From contig VEQI01000084.1 of NCBI GenBank assembly GCA_018883305.1, forward strand, positions 1 through 10,605: DNA of 10,605 bases, in the 5' to 3' direction. This stretch comes from Limnohabitans sp. (GTDB taxonomy: Bacteria > Pseudomonadota > Gammaproteobacteria > Burkholderiales > Burkholderiaceae_C). A program made the position numbers and the translations under genes. This document shows, one piece after another, positions 5,555 through 10,605 of this stretch (position 1 is its first letter; each line of letters begins with the position of its first letter). The notes below the pieces were generated by a model that was not told the DNA's origin, did not search any database, and saw only the letters and a program-made list of their open reading frames with translations.

Positions 5555-6742
5555 ATGCAAGTGGAACTGATTGCTGCCAGCCTGGATCGGCAAACCTATC
5601 TCACCACCTGGCTCGAATCTTTGGGCGGATTTGAATTGCGTGCGCAAGTGCGTCCCGACGGCCCAGGCTGGCCGCGCCACATCGCGCTGGAAGGCGTGGA
5701 CATGCTGGTCCTGGACAGCCCCGTCGATGCCCAGCAGCAAGACCTGGCCGTGCTCAGCGAGTGGGTGCGGCGTCAGCCATCGCTGGGCGTGATGCAACTC
5801 ACCGATGACAACGATCCGAGCTTTCTCCTGCAGGCCATGCGCGCGGGCGTGCGTGAGGTGCTGGGACTGCATCCAGAAAAATCCGACCTGATGGAAGCCA
5901 TGCACCGGTTGCAGCGGCATGTCCTGTCCTTTCAGGCACAAGCCAGTGAAGCACGGGCGCAGACCCGCACACCGGGTCGCATGGCTGCGTTCATGCCATG
6001 CAAGGGCGGCAGCGGCGCCACGTTCATTGCCACCAATGTGGCGTATTTGCTGGCTCAGACCTATCAACAAGACACCGTGCTGGTGGACCTGGATCTGCAA
6101 CTGGCCGATGCCTCTTACTACCTGTCCAATGACGAACATCGCAACAACCTGCTGGATCTGACCCGCCATCTGGAACGTCTGGACCCGCATCTGTTTCAGA
6201 GCAGCCTGCATCCCATCATTCCTCACTTGTTTTTGCTGGCCGCCCCCAATGTCGCCGAGCTTCATATCGACATCACCCCGGCGCAAATCGAGCGCGTGCT
6301 TCAACTGGCTCGCCGCGAGGACAGCACCGTCTTGCTGGATTTGCCCCCCCGGCTGGACACCGTCACCTTGCAAGCCATGGACATGGTGGATGAACTCTTT
6401 CTCCTCATGGACAACACCGTACCGCAGGTACGAGATGCCAAACGCCTGCTCACCATGTTGCGAGCACAAGGGTTTGGCGATGACAAGCTGCGACTGGTTC
6501 TGAATAAACGCCATCCCGGCAGCGACATCACACCCGAGCATATCGAGACCACGCTGGGGCTGAAGATTGCACACACGCTGCCCGCAGACGCCGTCACAGC
6601 CTTGCAAGCCATCAACCAGGGCGTGCCCCTGATGAGCCTGAACGCGAGCAGCCCATTGGTGCAAGCCCTGCATGAACTCATTCAGAAAACCTGGCAACTT
6701 CACGCGCCCAAGCGCAAAAGCTGGCTGGAACGCTGGTTCTGA
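5555..6742 (+). CDS. tadZ: TadZ/CpaE pilus localisation ATPase
   Basis: The 395-residue product has two parts. Residues 1 to about 135 form a receiver-like domain, with SLGVMQLTDDNDPSFLLQAMRAGVREVL as its recognisable stretch. From about 143 there is a ParA/MinD-type ATPase domain. Its P-loop is CKGGSGAT at 149-156: the leading lysine is kept, but the lysine before the threonine is replaced by alanine. VLVDLDLQLADA follows near 175 and TVLLDLPPRLD near 258, matching the A' and Walker B elements. TadZ proteins sit at the inner face of the cytoplasmic membrane and help place the Tad machine, often at a pole. ATG 5555 has a modest GAAAG site 6 bases upstream. The gene follows the lipoprotein by 9 bases. 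Confidence 0.92.
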   Translation: MQVELIAASLDRQTYLTTWLESLGGFELRAQVRPDGPGWPRHIALEGVDMLVLDSPVDAQQQDLAVLSEWVRRQPSLGVMQLTDDNDPSFLLQAMRAGVREVLGLHPEKSDLMEAMHRLQRHVLSFQAQASEARAQTRTPGRMAAFMPCKGGSGATFIATNVAYLLAQTYQQDTVLVDLDLQLADASYYLSNDEHRNNLLDLTRHLERLDPHLFQSSLHPIIPHLFLLAAPNVAELHIDITPAQIERVLQLARREDSTVLLDLPPRLDTVTLQAMDMVDELFLLMDNTVPQVRDAKRLLTMLRAQGFGDDKLRLVLNKRHPGSDITPEHIETTLGLKIAHTLPADAVTALQAINQGVPLMSLNASSPLVQALHELIQKTWQLHAPKRKSWLERWF

Positions 6743-6779
6743 CACCTCTCCCCTTCACGTCTAAGGAAAGACCGCTGCC

Positions 6780-8062
<1,283 letters not shown>

Positions 8063-8066
<4 letters not shown>

Positions 8067-9040
8067 TGGACGGCATGTCTTGGCCCCTGATGCTGTTGGC
8101 CCTGTTGAGCACGGTGGGGGTGGTGTATTCCTTGTGGTGGATCGGCATGGACATGGTGCGTCCACGCGGGCCCAGCGTGTCGCAACGTCTGAGTGAGCTC
8201 AAACATGCTGGTGTCAGACCCACTCAGTGGCAGTTGCTCAAGCACCGACCTCTGAGCCATCGTCCCTGGCTGGACCGCGCACTGAGCGAGTGGCCCGCCT
8301 TGCGCAGACTGGATCAATACCTGCAACAAACCGGCTGGCAATTGCGCGTCGATCAGGTGCTGGCTGCGGCTGTGCTGAGCTTCCTGCTGGTGGCCTGCCT
8401 GTGTGGTCTGTTGAATCTCTCCGCCTGGTGGACGCTGGCCGCCATGGCCTTGGCCTGGGCCTTGGGGTTGTCGGTCCTGCAAACCCGCCGGTTACGTCGG
8501 CGGCGCCTGATGGAGTCACAACTCCCGGATGCCCTGGACCTGATTGCACGCGCCATGCAGGCCGGTCACGCCCTGAGCAGTGCCATGCTGCTGGCAGCCT
8601 CCGAAGGGCCCGCCCCGCTCGCGGGCGAATGGCAGGCCATTTTCGATCAGATCAACTTTGGCATTCCCACCCGGGTCGCGATTGAGGATTTTGCCGATCG
8701 CGTGGGCAGCGAGGATGTGCGCTTGTTCGTGGTCTCCACCCTGGTTCAGATGGAGACCGGTGGCAACATGGCCGACCTCTTGAAAAACACGGCCGAACTG
8801 ATTCGTCAACGCGCGCAACTGCGTGCCTCGGTCAAAGTGCTGTCAGCGGAGGGGCGTATCTCTGCACTGATTCTGTCGGTTCTGCCCTTTGGGCTGGCGG
8901 CCCTGCTCGCACTCATCAATCCGGGCTTCATCTCGGTGTTGTGGACCGAACCGCTGGGACTCAAGCTGCTGATGGGTGCGCTGGCGCTCATGACAGCGGG
9001 CATTGTGTGGATGTGGCGCATGATCGACATCGCGGTGTAA
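8063..9040 (+). CDS. tadB: TadB inner-membrane platform protein
   Basis: The 325-residue product is a TadB-type GspF/PilC relative. It has an N-terminal membrane helix (about 6-27), a basic cytoplasmic stretch, a paired hydrophobic region (about 95-137) and a cytoplasmic T2SSF domain starting LPDALDLIARAMQAGHALSSAM near 155. Two C-terminal membrane helices (about 270-322) complete it. With TadC it forms the inner-membrane platform on which TadA acts. Its ATG overlaps the tadA stop (ATGA at 8063-8066), and a second ATG follows at once, so either may initiate. The weak upstream site supports translation by coupling. The length is typical of the family. Confidence 0.93.
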
Positions 9041-9047
9041 GCCTGCC

Positions 9048-9053
9048 AAGGAG
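9048..9053 (+). promoter_or_regulatory. Strong ribosome binding site of tadC
   Basis: AAGGAG lies 7 bases before ATG 9061. It is the best Shine-Dalgarno match in the operon. It fixes the tadC start even though the frame is open for 120 bases further upstream, inside tadB. Confidence 0.8.
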
Positions 9054-9060
9054 TGACTCT

Positions 9061-10098
9061 ATGACCGTCTGGCTCTTGTATGGCCTGCTCTTTCTGGTGG
9101 TGGCCTATGCCTGTCATGCACTGATCCTGCACAGCTGGCCCCGCGCCGCGACAAAACGACTTCAGCGTTTGCGTCACGCAGTCACCCGCCCTGATGCCGA
9201 GGGTTCCAGCGTGAAAGTGAACCGCGGTGTGGCCAACGCGCTGGCAACTCGCCTGGCCGACTGGCGGCAACCCTTTGATGCATGGCTGCTGCGGTTTGGT
9301 CACCGGCTCAAGTTTCTGCGAACCGAGCACACGCCGCCCCCCACCGCCACCACAGACACAGTGGCAGACGCACCAGCGTACACCGATCGCTTGCGGCGCC
9401 GTGTCCTCAATGCGGGGATCCCCTCTGCACAGGCGGTGGTGATGTTTCAAGCCATGCAGGCCTTGCTGGCCTTGCTGTTGCCGTTACTGGCCGGACTGTT
9501 TCTCTGGATCCAGCGTCCAGCGTTGCAAACGGCCAGTCAACTCATTGTGCTCATCCTGGCGGGCATGGTGGGCTATCAGATCCCCCGAGCCTTGCTGGAG
9601 CGGCGCATCCGCCGACGGCAAGCCCTGTTGTTGCGGCATTTCCCCGATGCGTTGGACCTCATGCGAATGTGCATTCAAGCCGGCTTGGGTCTGGATGCCA
9701 GCCTGGACCGGGTGGGACGTGAAACACGTCTATCCTGCCCGGCCCTGTCCGAAGAGTTGGCCATGACAGGCTATGAATTAAGAGCAGGTGCCTCACGCGC
9801 ACAGGCCCTTCGACACATGGCCGAACGGATGGATTTGCGGGATGTCGATGCCTGGGTCAACACCCTGATTCAATCCGATCGCTTTGGCACCAGTATTTCA
9901 GAGTCGCTGCAGGTTTATGCGCAAGCCCTGCGCCACAAGCGCCAGTTGACCGCACAGGAGGCAGCCGCCAAACTGCCCATCAAGCTATTGGTGCCCTTGG
10001 TGTTTTGCCTGTTCCCAGGATTGCTGGTGGTGCTGCTGGGCCCGGCCATCATCAACATCAGCACCCATTTGCTGCCCGTGCTCAGCGGTCGGCCTTGA
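9061..10098 (+). CDS. tadC: TadC inner-membrane platform protein
   Basis: The 345-residue product has an N-terminal membrane helix (about 2-24), a variable cytoplasmic linker, a hydrophobic pair (about 123-178), and a T2SSF domain starting FPDALDLMRMCIQAGLGLDASLDRV near 196. It ends in one strongly hydrophobic region (about 308-336) with the TadC-like LPIKLLVPLVFCLFPGLLVVLLGP stretch. It partners TadB in the pilus platform. The gene follows tadB by 20 bases, with a strong ribosome-binding site deciding the start. It is the last recognisable gene of the operon: 35 bases after its stop lies the stop of infA on the other strand, so tadD, tadF or tadG cannot follow here. No clear terminator hairpin is seen in that gap. 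Confidence 0.93.
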   Translation: MTVWLLYGLLFLVVAYACHALILHSWPRAATKRLQRLRHAVTRPDAEGSSVKVNRGVANALATRLADWRQPFDAWLLRFGHRLKFLRTEHTPPPTATTDTVADAPAYTDRLRRRVLNAGIPSAQAVVMFQAMQALLALLLPLLAGLFLWIQRPALQTASQLIVLILAGMVGYQIPRALLERRIRRRQALLLRHFPDALDLMRMCIQAGLGLDASLDRVGRETRLSCPALSEELAMTGYELRAGASRAQALRHMAERMDLRDVDAWVNTLIQSDRFGTSISESLQVYAQALRHKRQLTAQEAAAKLPIKLLVPLVFCLFPGLLVVLLGPAIINISTHLLPVLSGRP

Positions 10099-10133
10099 GA
10101 AGCCCTACCACAGGCCAGTGCCAGACAACGTGA

Positions 10134-10400
10134 TCAGCGACGAACGTGCGGGCGCGGCGAAGGTGCACCGCCGGTGCGGGGTTCCAGGTGACGGAAGGTG
10201 ATACGGCCTTTGGTGAGGTCGTAGGGGGACATTTCCAGCGTGACCTTGTCGCCCGCCAGAATGCGGATGCTGTGCTTGCGCATCTTGCCCGACAGGTAGG
10301 CCGTGACCTCGATGCCGTTCTCGAGCGTCACGAGGAAACGCGTGTCGGGGAGCACCTGGCTGATGGTGCCGAGCATGTCGATGAGTTCTTCCTTGGCCAC
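10134..10400 (-). CDS. infA: Translation initiation factor IF-1, C-terminally extended form
   Basis: The 88-residue product matches IF-1 along its S1-like OB fold: MAKEELI, then LPDTRFLVTLENG, SGKMRKHSIRILAGDKV and SPYDLTKGRITFR. IF-1 binds the ribosomal A site and assists IF-2 and IF-3 during initiation. The usual bacterial protein has about 72 residues. Here about 16 extra residues (EPRTGGAPSPRPHVRR) follow the conserved FRH, a feature of the additional IF-1 copy many Betaproteobacteria carry outside the ribosomal protein operon. The start is GTG at 10400, supported by GAGGTG (10411-10406) with a 5-base spacer. The gene stands alone on the minus strand, convergent with tadC. Whether it is the only infA in this genome cannot be judged from the window. 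Confidence 0.95.
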   Translation of the reverse strand: MAKEELIDMLGTISQVLPDTRFLVTLENGIEVTAYLSGKMRKHSIRILAGDKVTLEMSPYDLTKGRITFRHLEPRTGGAPSPRPHVRR

Positions 10401-10405
10401 GGGTC

Positions 10406-10411
10406 CACCTC
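10406..10411 (-). promoter_or_regulatory. Ribosome binding site for the GTG start of infA
   Basis: On the minus strand GAGGTG is followed by five bases and then GTG GCC AAG. The strong site and the conserved MAKEE beginning agree on the GTG at 10400 as the start. Confidence 0.7.
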
Positions 10412-10472
10412 GCGGGTCTACGGCAGTGATGCGCCGATGACCTTGAGATGAACGGAGCGCTGGGGCGGGAGG

Positions 10473-10488
10473 GCTTCCGCGGGGAAGC
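10473..10488. other. Small hairpin in the infA leader
   Basis: GCTTCC (10473-10478) and GGAAGC (10483-10488) are exact complements around a 4-base loop. The hairpin would lie in the 5' leader of infA, about 73 bases upstream of its start codon. No following uridine run on either strand makes it a terminator. A regulatory role is possible but unsupported. Confidence 0.35.
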
Positions 10489-10534
10489 GTCCGGCGCGGC
10501 GCGTCAGTCGATGACGACGTCAGGCGGCCGCGAC

Positions 10535-10565
10535 ATTGTACCCGTTCCGCCCGGATTTCGCTGAA
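10535..10565 (-). promoter_or_regulatory. Putative sigma70 promoter of infA
   Basis: On the minus strand TACAAT (10540-10535) differs from the consensus -10 at one position and is preceded by GGG. A weak -35-like TTCAGC (10565-10560) lies 19 bases upstream, which is longer than ideal. Transcription from here would give infA a leader of roughly 125 bases. The position just downstream of the neighbouring gene's stop fits a dedicated promoter. Confidence 0.45.
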
Positions 10566-10605
10566 TCAGTCGGTCGCCGGGAACAGCAGTTCGACGCCGT
10601 TGCCC
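10566..10605 (-). CDS. C-terminal end of an unidentified protein (partial)
   Basis: Read leftward from the right edge, a frame gives GNGVELLFPATD and then TGA at 10568-10566. The stop directly abuts the putative infA promoter, which would be a natural gene boundary. Twelve residues are too few to name a family, and an open frame this short can occur by chance. I report it as a likely gene end only. Confidence 0.3.
   Translation of the reverse strand, partial: GNGVELLFPATD

Noticed and set aside
5549..6745. Long open frame of about 398 codons on the minus strand opposite tadZ
   Set aside because: It is an antisense shadow of a GC-rich gene. Its product is rich in Gln, His and Gly without any domain, while the plus-strand frame encodes a recognisable TadZ.
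10165..10177. GCACC-GCC-GGTGC hairpin near the tadC/infA junction as a shared terminator
   Set aside because: The stem is five base pairs within infA coding sequence, with no T run on either strand. The 35-bp gap itself shows only a 3-bp GGC/GCC match.

Overview
The window is GC-rich, gene-dense bacterial DNA. Gene order, codon use and product similarity suggest a betaproteobacterium of the Burkholderiales, most like Comamonadaceae. The strongest lineage hint is the right-hand infA: it encodes an IF-1 with a C-terminal extension, the form seen as a second IF-1 paralog in Betaproteobacteria. No RNA gene, insertion sequence, CRISPR array or replication origin is visible.

Layout. (1) Positions 1-1478, + strand: the 3' end of an M29-aminopeptidase / dihydroxypyridine-dioxygenase-like metalloenzyme gene, then a complete acyl-CoA-dehydrogenase-fold gene that appears to lack the usual catalytic glutamate. 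(2) Position 1487 to about 10098: a Tad (tight adherence, type IVc pilus) locus. A tadE-type minor pilin gene points left and converges on the dehydrogenase gene. After a divergent control region come, rightward, flp, tadV/cpaA, rcpC/cpaB, rcpA/cpaC, a small lipoprotein gene, tadZ/cpaE, tadA/cpaF, tadB and tadC. (3) Positions 10134-10605, - strand: infA with a long leader, a putative promoter, and the last codons of another gene.

How the genes work together. Flp is the major pilin and TadE a minor pilin. TadV cleaves both after a glycine that precedes a +5 glutamate. TadA is the hexameric ATPase that drives the inner-membrane platform TadB/TadC. TadZ positions the machine. RcpC and the secretin RcpA form the periplasmic and outer-membrane channel, and the small lipoprotein probably assists at the outer membrane. 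Gaps in the main operon are short (0 to about 37 bp, with an ATGA overlap at tadA/tadB), so it is probably one transcription unit. No tadD, tadF or tadG lies in the window.

The least explained part is the roughly 220-bp tadE/flp intergenic region. It holds four inverted repeats, including a perfect 16-bp palindrome. Three of them share AACAY...RTGTT arms, which looks like an operator array for an unidentified regulator. The rest is a recognisable but slightly reduced Tad locus, not a new class of system.
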